Origin: Ophthalmolycus amberensis
Lineage: Eukaryota > Chordata > Actinopteri > Perciformes > Zoarcidae
Length of the DNA stretch: 64,000 bases
Direction: 5' to 3'
Assembly: GCA_024529925.1 (NCBI GenBank)
Contig: JAFEUB010000908.1
Coordinates: 806,001 to 870,000, forward strand
Of the stretch, positions 23,514 to 36,860 are shown in pieces. A model generated the notes under the pieces. The model was not told the DNA's origin and searched no databases. It saw only the letters and a list, made by a program, of their open reading frames with translations. Position 1 is the stretch's first letter; each line of letters starts with the position of its first letter. A program made the translations under genes and the position numbers.

Positions 23514-26500
23514 TATGTGATCTGTTGTCAGAAGATAAGGTGACAGCAACATATCCATTTTAAGTATGCTCCCTAATATGTGGTCGCCAATGCGGCCCAA
23601 ACCTGGCACAGACTGAGGTTATTTACATGCCCCTTCCTGTTAAGGCCCATTTCCGTGTGTATAGTGAGGGTTTGAGACTTAAATATTATTATTAAACATC
23701 ACATGTTACTCTTATACTTCATACTGTGGTTTTACTATTTTGAAATATTATAGGGGAAGGTAATAAATGTCAAAATATTAATACCATTGTGGAGGGTCTA
23801 GCTTAAAAAAAACCCACTACCCTCACTACTGACTTCCCCTTCTAATACGCTCCGTATACCCTCCAATAGCACTGATTCCTTTTTTTTCTGGAACTAGTTT
23901 TTCTCTTAAGTTGAACAGTACTTTCTTGGACAGTTGCTGTCTTAACCAACAGCAAACATGACTCTTTAGAAGACGAACTCTCTGTAGCGTGCACGTACGC
24001 TGCTGCTGTTCCAGTGTCCCCGCCTGTTTGAATGACGGCATGTCACATAAATACTTCCCATCGTCATCGTGTGGTATTTTGTCAAAGTCAGACAGTATAC
24101 CGTGCAATTTAAAAGCAATTCCCAGGATTGGAGTGAAATGGACAAATGGTTAAATATGACAACGTTAAAAAGTGTTTTTTATGCATGTAGAGAACGAAAG
24201 AAATAGTGTGTTTGAAAACGTTGCAGTATGTTATGGTGAGTGGTAACTTTTGTGAGAAATATAACACTACATATGTGCGTTGTAACTGTCACACATTTTA
24301 TTAAGTTTCGCCCACGCACTTCATGGCGTTTTTATGAATCTCTTACAGTATGTCAATCTTTCATTCCTTTTAAAATGCATTTATGTAAAAAGATACCGAC
24401 TGTGCAAAATCTTCATCATATACAGAAATTGTATGCATAATTACTTACAGTAGCTGAGATGTACCATTCTGAGCACGTAGCTTACAAAATAACATTTAGA
24501 AAGATTTAAAATGTAAGATTTTCTCCCAACTTGATTGCAGGGGATCCACAAGGGGCAAGGCCATTTAAGACACTCCTTTACAGGTCAGGGTTTCATTTGC
24601 AAATTTGAAGTGAAATGTCTGAATAAAACATTTGTTTTATTTTTAAATTATATTTAGGTCACCTCTCATTGTTCAATGTCAAAAACAACATATTATGAGT
24701 ACATGTTTGTCTCTGCTATCCCTATTTCCTACAACTATAATAAGAAAGTGGGTTTGCAAAGTTTGAATCAACACCCGCTACTGTACCATCCCGTCCTGAC
24801 AATATGCAGTCAGATTCTAAAACATCTTGTTGTTTCACCTCGCCTGGTGTTCAGTATATGTTCAACACTGTAAACAGATGTTATCGCTATACAGGAATAA
24901 AGTTTGTGCTTCCCAAATGCCTAGGTGGAACAGAAAGAATCAGACTCAGCACTGTTCTTACCTCTACTTTACACCCAACACGCACACATGCCACACACAC
25001 ACACACACACACACGCAGACGGTGCACCGAGAACACAGCCCCGGCACAGCGGCACAAACAAACACACTAAAAATACAAACTACGCATATCCAAACACTCC
25101 CACTCCTTAATGAGCTAGCACTTTTAAGAAAAGACTGTGCCACAACTCTGTACCACACACTGATACCTTGAGGAGAAGTCGCGATCGGAAGAGACGAACA
25201 GAAGAAAAGAAGCACTCTGGGATATGAAAGAGGAAGAGAAAAAGAGGAGGTGAGAGGAGAAATCAAAAAGCGCCTGGAGAGAGGGAGGAGAGCAGGAAGA
25301 GTAAAGTGTTGCACCTCGCTCCTCATATCTCTAAGGAAGATGATAGAGGGGATAGGAAGAGGGGGGGAAAGGAGCTGGAGCGGAGGGTGTCTGGGTGGAG
25401 GGGGGAGGGGGGGGGTGTGGTATGCTGTCGCTCTTGGCAAACAAGCGGGTGAGTAAATAGACTCCTGGGCGTAAGGGGTGGTGAAGGTAGGTGAGGCAAA
25501 GAGGGGGGTGGGGGGGGAGAGAGATGCACAGCTGCTGTTGTGCAGGGGGAAACTCAGCTGTGCGGGCTCCATCTAGAGACCCAGGCCCTATATGTTGATG
25601 AGACTGGCGTATCTGTCTCGTTTACACATACACACACATCGCCCAGCCCTCGCATCCCTTCCCCCCTTCTTGCACTCCTTGCATGGCTCTCCCATCAGCA
25701 CTTCCCCCGCTGTCTTCAAACATCCCTAACTACCCTCTTCTCCATCCTCCAACCCTTTTCCTCACCCACTCTTGTCCTCCCCAGCCCTGCAGGCCCTTAA
25801 CCTAGCTCTCATCTCCCTATCCCCTAAACCATCCCCCTCTTCACCAGCATCCCTCCTCCTTCTCTGCCTCTCTCTCCTCTCTGTCTATCTGTCTGTCTCT
25901 CGCTCTCTCCCTCACTCCCTCTTTTCACTCCCCTCCGCCGATCGTATCCCTTGGGTCTGTGCACTGCTGCTTGGCTGATGAGGGGGAGGATATCGCTGCC
26001 AGTGCTTTGATCCTATGAAAGCTGATATCCAGAACAGAGCTTCAGATCCCGCCACTGGGCACCCTGGCATTTGAACGACATGGCTCTGTGTAAAGCCTCA
26101 GTGAGGAGGCCATTCCCCTATAGCCTGCCAGCTGGGAACGTTAAGTCTAGACAGGTGGAGCTGGCTGGTACAGAGCCGATCATACCTGAGAGGTTGTACG
26201 GAGAACATAACACATTGACCTGGGCGACACGCGAGAACTTTATTGATATGAGTGCATGGAGGACGGTGCCATGCAATGTATGGAACATTGACGACAAATT
26301 TTGAAAAATATCAAAACTTCCCAAATATATTTCAATGAGTGTTTGTGAAGTTATTGCAATCAAATAAACTGTAATAGCAATGCATTTACATTTACTGAAA
26401 TAACAGACTGTAACAAATAGAAAAGCCACACTGGGCTCACTACAAGTGTTCCCTTAACTACAATAGCCCGACTCCAGGGCATTGTAGACGTTTCTGGATT

Positions 26501-27681
26501 GGCAGTGTGCTTACACACAACCCTGCCTTCTTTTTATGTTTTATGTTTCCCTAATCTAATTATAGGGGGGGCATTGTCTTTGTTGTAGTTTAAACCCATT
26601 TGATGAACGTTTGATTTCTTCTGCGGCTTGGGCGTCCGCTCCCACCCTAAACTTCTCTAAATACTGCAGAGTGCTGATCAGGCAGCTCGAGACCCAACGT
26701 TAACTGAGGAATGTGCAGCCCGCTTAATTACAGAAAGCCCCGTGAAGAACACAGCGCCTTCCGCCCAGCTCACTCGAAAATCAGTATCTGTTATTTTACT
26801 CAGTATAGCAGGCAAGTGATTTCTGTATTTTGTTTTACAAGCATAACCAAAGGAAGCAAATGCGTGATTACCACAATGTAGACAAACGATAATACTGCCC
26901 AGCAGTGGCGGGGTGAAAAAAAATCTAAAAATATTTGTCAGGGACAATTTGGAATGTACTAAGTCATGGTGGCACCTTTAAGAGCAGGACAGAGGCAGTA
27001 TTTATTAAATTTACTCAATTCAACCTCATGTGGGAAACATTGAACTAAAATAAACTTTCGGGGAATGACACACAATAATCATATATTAAAGGAGTGTAAT
27101 GGAAAATAGTCAGCTTTAGACAGTCTTCTATAAGTGTCTAGCTGGTTACATCAAAGCAATTGTGAAGAAAATAAACAATTAGCCATGGACTGGGAATATG
27201 TTCATAAATAATGGATTTCTTTTCTATCTTAGAAAATAAGTTCTGCGATGAGTAACCTTATATAGATCTTAAAGTTTCATGCTGTGAATTGACACACAAG
27301 ATATTAGCCTTTCCCCCACAGGCCACCACAAGGGGAGAATAAAAGAATGCCAATGACATTTGTGAATAACCAAACAACCACTGAAAACGTAGCAAGTTAA
27401 GTAGCAGCAGTAGAAATTGTGATATAATTGAGAAAGGAAGGAAACTGCTAATACAAAGGAAAAAGAAAAAAGGAATAAAAAGGGAAATTAATTCACATTT
27501 TTTATTAAAAGTTCTTTGTTTTATATATGGAGTTTTTTTCTATTTCTTTTTTTTTTCATCCCTGCTTCGAGTTTAAGAGAGGCTGTTTTCTTCATTTCCA
27601 GGATTCATCAAGGCGAGATTTCAATGTATAATGTACTTTCAAATAAAGTCAAACCCCCACCCAATCCTGCAAGCATGCGCA

Positions 27682-27685
<4 letters not shown>
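22781..27685. other. Non-coding with TG/CA microsatellites and G-rich block
   Basis: Contains (TG)n at 22968-22986 and 23487-23512, (CA)n at 24992-25014, G-tract-rich DNA at 25347-25420 and 25503-25518, CT-rich DNA at 25660-25935, and AT-rich DNA from about 26930 to 27550. The 202-codon minus-strand frame at 24964-25572 is Pro/Ser/Leu-rich and ends in a Cys-Val run read from a CA repeat. It is compositional, not a gene. Confidence 0.6.
25347..25420 (+). other. G-tract cluster (quadruplex potential)
   Basis: Seven or more runs of three or more G occur within about 75 bases, including G7 (25371-25377) and runs of six and nine G near 25400-25415. A second G-rich patch follows at 25503-25518. 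Such spacing fits the G3+N1-7 pattern over at least part of the block. Confidence 0.6.

Positions 27686-27740
<55 letters not shown>
27686..27740. repeat. (CA)n microsatellite, 55 bp
   Basis: Uninterrupted CA units after a CACACC leader. His-Thr runs in the plus-strand frame are artefacts. Confidence 0.98.
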
Positions 27741-27744
<4 letters not shown>

Positions 27745-28336
27745 CTCTGAGGTCCATCCACAGCAGGTTGTCATAGTGTTAAGTGGGGGATGGGGAAAGG
27801 AGAGCAAAGGAAAAAAGTTTCCCGGCTGTCCATCACGAAGCTATCATCGTGTTATCTGTGCCAGACGCCCACCATCCTCAGCAGCGATACAGAGACAGCG
27901 TCCAGGACCTCAGGACGCCGCGGGAAACACAGCAGGACACCAAGAAAGGTGTGACAACGTCACTGGATACAACAGGCGCAGAACACTGAACACACATGTG
28001 CGCACGCACAATGGCTACACACACATACAGACACACTCCGAAGGGAGACACAAAGACAAGCACCGACACCATCTGATATTGCAAAACTATCCCGCCTACA
28101 CAAAACAAACCCTAGTGAGACAGATATCTGTGATGCCGTATCATATATGGGCATTAATTAAATTTACTTGGAAAAAAACAATACTTCTGAACTAATAATA
28201 ATTTAACTTTAATAATATCAAAGCTAAACGTATACATTGTGAAAACTTATTTTCCCCATCTTCCTACAGCAAGTACACCTCTATTGTCATAACTTACAGT
28301 ACATTTTACCCTTAAAAAAATTCAGAACATAATGAG

Positions 28337-28744
28337 ATGAAAATTAATTTTTGTATTTTTAATCTAACAGTATGTCATGAAGGAGAAATAAAGCTAGAAA
28401 CAGGGTTCAACGGAGAGAAAGTAATGAAAGGGAGAGACTTGTCAAAGCAATGTCCTGCCAGTATTGCACCACGAGTAGAAGAAGAAGAAGAAGAAGGAGT
28501 AAACAGAGGCAGCGAGTCCAAAAATCACTTGGAAAAAAACAGCGATGTTGTTCAATATTTGGAAGACTTGGTGACTGTCTGCTCAAATATTGCCCCGTGG
28601 CTGTTGGGCTTGAGAGAGGAACAGAGTGGCAGTGAGACTGACAGTGAGATCTCTGTCAGTAGCCAACACTCTGTTTATCCGTCTGTCTGTCTGTCTGTTT
28701 ATCTGACTGTCAAATTATCCCTCTCAGCAAACAGCTCGCCATGA
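28337..28744 (+). other. Unrecognised 135-codon open frame
   Basis: The frame contains an EEEEEE run (from the GAA repeat) and then SDVVQYLEDLVTVCSNIAPW, LLGLREEQSGSETDSEISVS and SSQHS, before a tail read from the GTCT repeat. The middle part has a protein-like, acidic and serine-rich composition and a possible amphipathic helix. There is no recognised family, no clear start context and two flanking simple repeats, so coding status is doubtful. It would be the most coding-like host frame in this interval. Confidence 0.12.
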
Positions 28745-31176
28745 GCTGAATGTAAATAACACGGTTGATGGCGGTCACGTGAGCCTGCTGGTTGGGCTCC
28801 TCTTTGGTCAGCTGAGCCGTCGCGCTGGCCACGTTCAAAGGAGACACATAGATGAATTGCTAAGTTTTATGGGCTATTTTTGTTATATGGTTGGTGACAT
28901 GTTGTTTGAATTGCATGTTAGTGGTTCATTTTACATCAAAGGTAGAATTCCTTTACCGTAAAGTCTTTAAGAACGGTATCTATACTTTGCAAATACAATT
29001 TAACAAGTATATCAATGACAGGAAATGACTCGACACAAATTCATGATGTTATGTGTGTGTGCATGTGCTTTACTTCTTCTCAATGCTTCGTCTCACCTGA
29101 TACATTATAGGCCTGTTGGCTGCCATTTTCTGCCTCAAGCCACAGTATACACAACAAATTACACAGGTTAGCCTAGTGAGTGACAGAAGCTTTCATTAAA
29201 ATCAGATCATCCCGGATGAAAATATCCTCTGGTGAAAATCTCGATTCCATGCGGATTATACAGCAAACATGCAGCGTGGAGACATAAACAGACGCATATC
29301 AGTGCATTGATTCATGAATAGCCTGATCCTTGTCAAAATGATCTCTCTATACATCGATGTCGCTCTTGTCAGCTTTGAGTTAAATGGTTTCAACACACGG
29401 CATGCCAGAATCCAATATGAATGCCTTTACAAGTGATTGCCATGGATGTAATGCACAGGTCATAGTCAAAGAACAGTTATAAAGTTTGAAAATAAATTGT
29501 AAATTGTGCAGAATTATTTTTAAACCTGAAGAAATAAAATGGTCACCAGCTAAAAGTGCAATGAGCACCTGCTAGAGCATAAAATCCCCCCCTTCATTTC
29601 GAGCTTTTATTGTATGTAATATCTTCACTCACTGCCATTTAGTCTTGAATTATCCCCGTTTGCATGAAAAATACACAAGCAGGCGTTTCGACATGTGTAA
29701 GCAGACTTCATAAACATCTCTTTAAAAGCCAAGAGGAGTTCCCACCCACGGCAGTTGTCCTCTTGGTTTAATCAGCCAAACCTCTCGAGGTCCAGACCTA
29801 CACTGCACACCAGGAAGAAACACTGTGGAACTGTCACGCAGAGTGCCTTTGATTTCATTGATAAAGTTGCTCTTTTGAAAACGAAATAGATGGAAAAGTT
29901 TTCCACCAATGCAGACTGAGAATGACTTCACAATACGGTTGTTCAGCATTCACTCGAGAGGCAATATCCAACTGAGATGATAACTGAGACATCAGTGGAA
30001 AACTCGTATACTTCACCAAACAATATCACTGAACAATAACTTAAGGAGCTGTGATTTGAACAGTACAAAGACCGCCATTGTGTGTGTAAAATGCAGTGCT
30101 ATAAAACACTTGTCACAATGACAAAAGAAAAAAAGTCAGCGCTCTGACAGAAGATAAAAGTCAATTTCACATTTCTCCGTAGATTTCCATGCAAATCGCG
30201 AGAGATGACATATTGGCTTGCTTCTAGCATTAGCGACTCTCACAGGATTATCTGAAATGAAGTAAAAAAAAACGACTCCACTGAGAGGCCGACAGAGAAG
30301 GTCAGAGAAGGTGAAAGAGAGAATGAAGCATAGCAGGACTCAAGGAGACAGCCCTTTGACTGAGGCCTGAGACCCGATGCCACCCAGAAACACATGCCAG
30401 AGTGCTGAAAAGGGGCAGAGAGAGAGAGGGACCAGCATCCGACCACTTCACAGGAATGAGCAGGATGTTTGGACACAGCTCTGTACTTCACAAACACCAC
30501 TGGAGCCTAAATCCTCCACTGCCACCATGTCAAGGCCGACCTACAGTATTGGCTCAGACAAAATATATGGATGTCTGTGTGCTGGACTCCCCACCTATCT
30601 ATGTATATCAACAGACTTCTATTTACCAGTGAGACTAACGGCGGGGCTCGTCTGTCAGTGTCTGTGCATGATGATGTTTGATTATGTGTCTCCATGTGTA
30701 TATATTAATGAAATAGAGATTTTGATTTGTATGTGTTGGTATGCCCACGCATGTGTGCGGGTATGCGTCTGCATACGTTTATTTGTGTGCGCGTGTGTGT
30801 GTGTGTGTGTGTGTGATGGAGGAGGAGAAAGGTGGCGTGTGGAAAACTAGTCCTGCTCAGAGCTGCTGCAGTCTGAACCTGTGCGGCTGCCAAAGAAAAC
30901 TGTGGTCGGAAGAGTCTGCTAATAGAGCATGAGGCATGTCACCTGAAACTAGAATCATCTGAAACCCAGAAACCACAGCAGGCAGGCATCTCCATGGTCC
31001 TCTATTAAAGGGCCGCCAGAGGCCCTGGGTGCGTGCCACCCTCCCACCGGGGTCCTCCCATTAGCTAGGCCTCTTCCGTTCGCGTGCCCAGCTGCACCAT
31101 GGGACATCTAGTCGTGTTAGATGCGCTATTAACGCCTATTCCAACGTCTGAGCTCACCTTACCACAGTTTCCCCAG

Positions 31177-31217
31177 GAAAAGCCATCATGCGGAGTAGGA
31201 GACCTGGGGAGATCCTG
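31177..31217 (+). other. Candidate 41-nt exon with consensus splice sites
   Basis: The sequence ACCACAGTTTCCCCAG ends at 31176, then 41 bases follow, then GTGAGT at 31218. One frame is open (EKPSCGVGDLGRS). The length is not a multiple of three. No neighbouring exon was recognised, so chance is possible. Confidence 0.15.
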
Positions 31218-33962
31218 GTGAGTTACACATTCTCATATTCACGCTACAGATTCACAGTAATGGGCCCACAAGAGCATAGGAGCACGTGTGAAACGACACT
31301 TTTACTTATACACTCAACACATGCTCATGCGATCAACCACACATTTAGACGGCCGTGCTCCTACACATGCATGTCTGTTGTGTGGAGCAAGACCTGCGTT
31401 AAGGCAGAGGTCGCAGGTCTGTAAGGAACAATGGTGTCTTTGTGTGAAGGCCAGGTATCTATACAGCGGGTGTAGGACACATTATTCGTTCACATGCTCT
31501 CATGGCTTTCCCACCTGTCTGCCCAGCTTCTTATTTCAGCAATCATAACTGTAGCTTTTAGCTCGCGAGCTCTTTTTAGTTGGGAAGTAATAATTCAGAT
31601 GAAAAGGACAAGCTAGTTCAATGTCAGTTGGTTGTAAAACCAAAAAGCCGTCTCATCAAAGTCAGATTTTCTTTCAGTTGCTATCAGGTTTTATCTTGCA
31701 GAGTGAAGACCGGAACTTCAAAGACTTTTTTTTTCATACACTGTCAGTTGATCAGGTGAGGACCTCCCAATATGTCGTAGTTTTGACAATAGAAATGACC
31801 ACTTTCTTACTTTCTTTAGCCTCTATCAACACATAGGAGTCGCCCCTTTCTCGGCAAAACTTCTTAGATGCAAGAGTGCACACATCTTATCTTAGCACAG
31901 GTGCAATAGAATGAATCCCCACTGCAAGAGTAGCAATTTGGTGACAGGCTGTGGGTGGCGGGGAAGACGAATCGTGTCAATGGCGGCCATTAAAAAGGAC
32001 CACACACTCTCCAGTCACTGGCGAGGCATGATGGATGATTATCTCAAGGTGTGACAGGTGCTGCGATGGTGAGGGGGGGGGGGCTCTCGCTATCCCTCCC
32101 TTTCTGCCCCCCCCTCTCTCTCTGTCTTTCTCTGCCTCTCTCAGCGTATCTTGGTCAATGCTTTAACACCCCACTAACATGACTCTATTGACACACTCTA
32201 GATAGCGTCTGGTGGCTAATGAGTATCTGAGTGCCTCTCTCTCTCTCTTTCTCTCTGCCTCGCTCTTTCTTTCTCTCTCTGCTCCTCATCTCCCTGTTAT
32301 CCCCTCTTCACTGTCAGAGCAGTACAGTCTGGCCTATCTCACACACAAGCCATTAGAGCTTGGCTGGTCACACACACACGCAAGCTTACGCACACACGTC
32401 ACAGAAAAACACATATAGACACAAATATATACCAAAATTCATTTGCATTGAAATAAATATATTCTTATATTCTGTAATAGTATACCTAATTCACTTTTTT
32501 GCTCATTTGAAGTGTTTTTTTCACTTTTTCACACCAAAAGGTTGTTGAGGCCACGGGTTTGTGAGAGCTGTTTTTCTGGTTCACGCACAAACCAGGAAGT
32601 TTGTGCCGTCTTTGACATCTGACCCAGACAGGAATAAACCACTATGTACTATATCTTCCCCAGTGACAGGGAGTCAGGGGAGTTTCCCAAATGGAAAATT
32701 AAAATATTTAGGAAGCACAAGGATAACAACTCCCAGTTTCAGACAAATATGACTGGGTCATTATTTGCTTTGCAAATCCTGATTGCGCTGTGAAATCTGA
32801 GGATTGATAACTCCGTTGAGGAACTCAATAACTTTTAATAGCTGTGGTTTATCTTGTGGTGGTTGTCTGGCAAAGCAGAGGAAGGGGCATTTGCTTGGAT
32901 TAGAGGAGTTGTCTGAGGGTAAAAAACAAATATATTTGCATCCAATTGTTTTGGTCTTTGACAGCCAGATGCAAATTATCAGCGCTGCTACTCAGTTATG
33001 CTATAGAATTCATTACTTATAGTTTGGTGAGTGGTTCGGCCTCCACTTTGAGTAGCGGATGTTTTGACGACTAAGCGTAAGCTTGTTTAATACATTTAAT
33101 GACATTATTTTTAACTTTAACCTAAAAGTGCAATTACAAGACCAGATTTCTAAATTCACATTTCTTAATTCAAATGTCTTCCTGAGCCACTCAGCCCTGA
33201 GTGTCGACTGGAAGGTAGCCATCTCCTCCCAGGCTGCCAACAGTGGGCTCACAGTCTTTGGCCATGTGGCACGGAGCCTTGCTCATTTTTCCTGCCAAAT
33301 GCTCGCGACACATTCTCCTCACTTGGTGAAAGAGTTGCAAATCTTGTCATTTGTGTTACACTCCCGAACGTCTAATCTCACACCTTCAGCTTGAACAGCA
33401 GAGGTCTGGAGAAATTTAAACTGGTCAGATTTTGCCAGGGCGGTGTTAGCATCTTGCCGCGACTTCCTGTTTCTGCGGAAAGAGGCAAACATGACAAAAT
33501 AACTAGGAGCTATTTTAGCTTCAAAGCTAAAAGTTTTGTGTTGATTAATCCCAAGTGTGGACAGTCACAGTACCTTTCCTGCCAGGATCTTTGTTCTATA
33601 TCAGGACACCTTGATTTGTAGTGTCATGCTTATATATTTGCCACATACAAAATGAATACACGCAGGATGTGCGAAATATGCTATTGCACTTGTATCATAT
33701 GTAGTGGTTTAGAGCTGTGGGTTAACTGGTTGAGTGACCCTGGTTAGCCTGGATTTGAATGGATTAATGCCAGCCAATCAGACTAGTTATTAATGAACAG
33801 GAGGGGAACAGTGAAGCACACTCTCTTTCATGGGGACCGTATGCTATTCACCCTTTGTTACCAATTTAACAGATCTTTTGTAATTATTTCACAGTGAAAT
33901 GAATCACCTAATTTAACATAAATGATTTACATTTTGAAGGTTAATTTAATTTTTATTATCTT

Positions 33963-34127
33963 ATTTTTATTTTTTATTTTATTTTATTTTATTTTATTCT
34001 GTGTATGTAATTTATTGACCCTGGGGTCACATTGTGGTTTATATGTTTTTAAATTTCTGCTGTTAAGCACTTTGTGATGTCATGTCTGTGAAAAGCGCGA
34101 TATAAATAAATTTCATTTATTCATTCA
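33963..34127 (+). mobile_element. 5'-truncated L2-type LINE 3' end
   Basis: A (TTTTA)n tract (33963-33998) leads to TTAAGCACTTTGTGATGTCA, then GTGAAAAGCGCGATATAAAT and AAATTTCATTTATTCATTC. The order of AAGCACTTTG, a short variable stem, G(T/C)G(C/A)TATA-AAATAAA and a short tandem tail is the same layout as the 3' end at 1650-1731. Here the terminal unit is ATTTATTC-like rather than CCTTG, so it comes from a different L2-group family. No coding remnant precedes it, as expected for severe 5' truncation. Confidence 0.75.
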
Positions 34128-36599
34128 AGGTTATTCAATGTTTTTAAGACCCAAATATGGTAAACGCTTATTTTAAATTGTTTGTGTTTTGCATTTGTCG
34201 GATACACAACCTGATACATTTACTGTAAATCAACTCGTGTTTTTCATTGTTCATTTAACAAGAGCTTAAAATGTCGGATCAATAACTATGGCTCCCATAT
34301 TATTTCCCAGTTGTTGTCAAGCTGAAGTTTAAAGTTGCACTGAAATAAACAAATAAATCTAACCTCTAATTATACAGCAAAAAAATGAAGTAATTGCAAT
34401 GCCCTATTTTGAAAAAACAGAACAAAAAGAAGAAATGTGAAAACAGCCAATTAACATGAAGAAAATACCAAAAATAACACAAATAAATACAATACGTTCA
34501 TCAGTCAATGTTGAATAATGGCTTTTAAGAAAAAGAAAGTGTTAATCTCCAGACAATAAGATCCTTCTGATACATTCATTAAAGTATTCTTCCCTGCACT
34601 GTATGCTAATAAGATGTCTTAGTCATATTATTATTTGGAAAGAGAATATTTTAATATCCATCTCCTGAATCTTATGAAGAAGAACAGGAGGTATTTTGAA
34701 TTAAGACCCGTCCACCACAGACCTGTATTTAAGTTCAAGCATTGGTTGGTTATATAGCTCAGTGAAGACCTGTGTGGGTTGGAGTACACCTGTAGTACAC
34801 TAAGGTGACTCTGGCTGTACGTGTCCTAAATGACCATGAATGTCAAAGATTTATATATTTGTAAATTAAATGAAACACTCAGTCAATAAATGTGACTAAA
34901 TAGATATATAGACAGACATGCTTTGATTTACAAGTAAAAATGATGTGGTACTGTATCGTAGAGACTGCTCTGTGGCGACTATAGCTGGCTGGATTTAAGC
35001 CATAAGGACAGACTGTGAAATAAGCAGGGCCCCCCACTCCCCACCCAACCCTTCCCTCTGGGCTGATGGTATCTCCCTCACTATATCAATTTCACTGTTA
35101 CTGCTCAAATTTCCAGGCTCTGTGAAATGGTCCAAATAGCGTTACAAATGGTGAGAGATAAAAGGGTTAAACTAATTGCAGTTAGATGGTAATAACAGTG
35201 ATTCTTCTTTATTCTATGTCTACTATGCAAGACTGTCTGCACTATATCCTCAATAATACCCAGGCTGATTAAACTTTTTCCCTCGTCTATTTCATTATTA
35301 AACGAAACATAGCCCTATAAGACACACTGCCATTGCGTATCTCAGAAGACAGAGAATTCGACATGCTAATTTTAAATGATCACACTTACAGTAGCGCCAT
35401 ATACTCAGAAGATACATGCCCACAACTATCTCTTTTATTCTCTAGTTAACAAATCCTATTGTGTTCTTGGGTTTTTAAAATCAATTCCACTGACAAGACG
35501 TGACCAATCTGGAGCCACGTACATATATATTCCCATTCAAACTGCACAATATGCTGACATGGCTTTGATTTTCGTTGAATCAGACACTTTCACCGTGTTT
35601 TATCCTGGGTCTTTGTGTAAAGTGGTCCGTCAAATGTCTACCACAATATTGAAAACAATAGCTGTCATCAAACTCTGCTCATCAACGATTCAGACTTAGA
35701 CTACAAAGAAAAGGTAACACAACAACAAGCTGTGCGGCTTGCAGCTCATGATTCAATTCACTGTTTCTGCTCATATGTTATTACACGCTGTACCAACAAA
35801 TGGCGGAAAAATGCAATCTGCAGTGCTCCTCATTCAAATAGCTGCATCTGGATTTGTTTTGCGTCTGAAGTTGTCTAGCTCCCGAACAGGCAAATATTTT
35901 GTTTGTAATAAATTTAATAAAAAAGTAATAAAAAAAGTACTGTGTCTAGATTATTTACAACCAGATGTGAGTGGCAGGAGTGCCGGTAGGTCTTTGGGCA
36001 AACAAAGCCCATAGCAACCTGTGCCGCACACTGTGCCAGTGCCGTCAGTGTTTATGTAATGCTGGGCAAAAATCCATTATGTCAAAACTCATTTCCTGCA
36101 CAAGAAAACTAAACAGGACCTGTCTGAAGAGGGAAGAGAATATGGTGAATATTGCACTTTGAAAAATTGATTCAGCTTTCCAGACCTTCACTGAGTAATG
36201 TGCTTCTGCTGCTGTTTAGATAGCATGCAGGTACACTGTGTCTGTACAGTAGTCATTAGTGTTGGTGAGAACAAAATCTGGAGAAAAATAAACATTACGC
36301 ATGACCGCCGAGTTGGCTGTGGACAGTATTGCAAAAACAAACGATTTTCTTTTAATTGGGTTTTTTTGATGTATTGTAATATTGTTTTCTATATTAGATT
36401 TTTCTAACATTTTGGTCTAATTACAGTATTTTAGCTGAGCCTTCTGACACTTGGTGATGTTAAAGTTTGCTTCTAATCTTCAGTCGCACAATAAAGAAGC
36501 TGTCACATTAACAAACATTTCAGAAACTTATCCACCTCAAACAAACTTTTTGATAGTTCCCCAAACAGAACTAATGACCTTGAAAGGAGAGCAAATTAG
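34128..36599. other. Non-coding, AT-rich
   Basis: AT-rich unique-looking DNA. Open frames at 35376-35699 and 35739-36162 (+) lack domain signatures. C-rich sequence lies near 35030-35055. No repeat family was recognised. Confidence 0.55.
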
Positions 36600-36860
36600 C
36601 AAACATACAGAGCCATCTGTGTGCCCCGCAGGCAGGCGAATTATTCCGTCTTTGCCAAGGTAGTGTAATGAAGCTCGTACATTTTACATGCAAATCTCTG
36701 CCTAATCTTACTCCTCTCCCTGCCAATGTCTCCACCAAATAAATATATAAAACCCAATTATGATTTAATTAATAGAAATCTACCGTTCCGTGGAATTGCT
36801 ACATTGGCTGGGTTGACTCTGGGACTTGGGCGTATTAGTTGCACCGTTAAACCAGTATGT
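36600..36860. promoter_or_regulatory. Candidate conserved non-coding element
   Basis: A repeat-free segment with an exact octamer ATGCAAAT (36688-36695), an NF1-like TTTGCCAAGG near 36652, and clustered TAAT/AATTA homeodomain cores (36757-36775). The motif mixture suits a neural or developmental enhancer, but conservation could not be tested. Confidence 0.3.

Larger units (their letters stand above)
27741..33962. other. Non-coding; scattered simple repeats and small frames
   Basis: Contains (GAA)6 at 28478-28495, (GTCT)n at 28680-28697, (TG)n at 30793-30815, an octamer ATGCAAAT at 30189-30196, G-rich DNA near 32071-32081 and CT-rich DNA at 32105-32145 and 32235-32290. A candidate 41-nt exon lies at 31177-31217. 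No gene was recognised. Confidence 0.55.

Noticed and set aside
24964..25572. 202-codon minus-strand frame
   Set aside because: It is a Pro/Ser/Leu-rich translation of GA-rich DNA ending in Cys-Val from a CA repeat, so compositional.
34735..34790. TATAGCTCAGTG, resembling a tRNA A box
   Set aside because: No B box follows at the expected distance and no stems pair.
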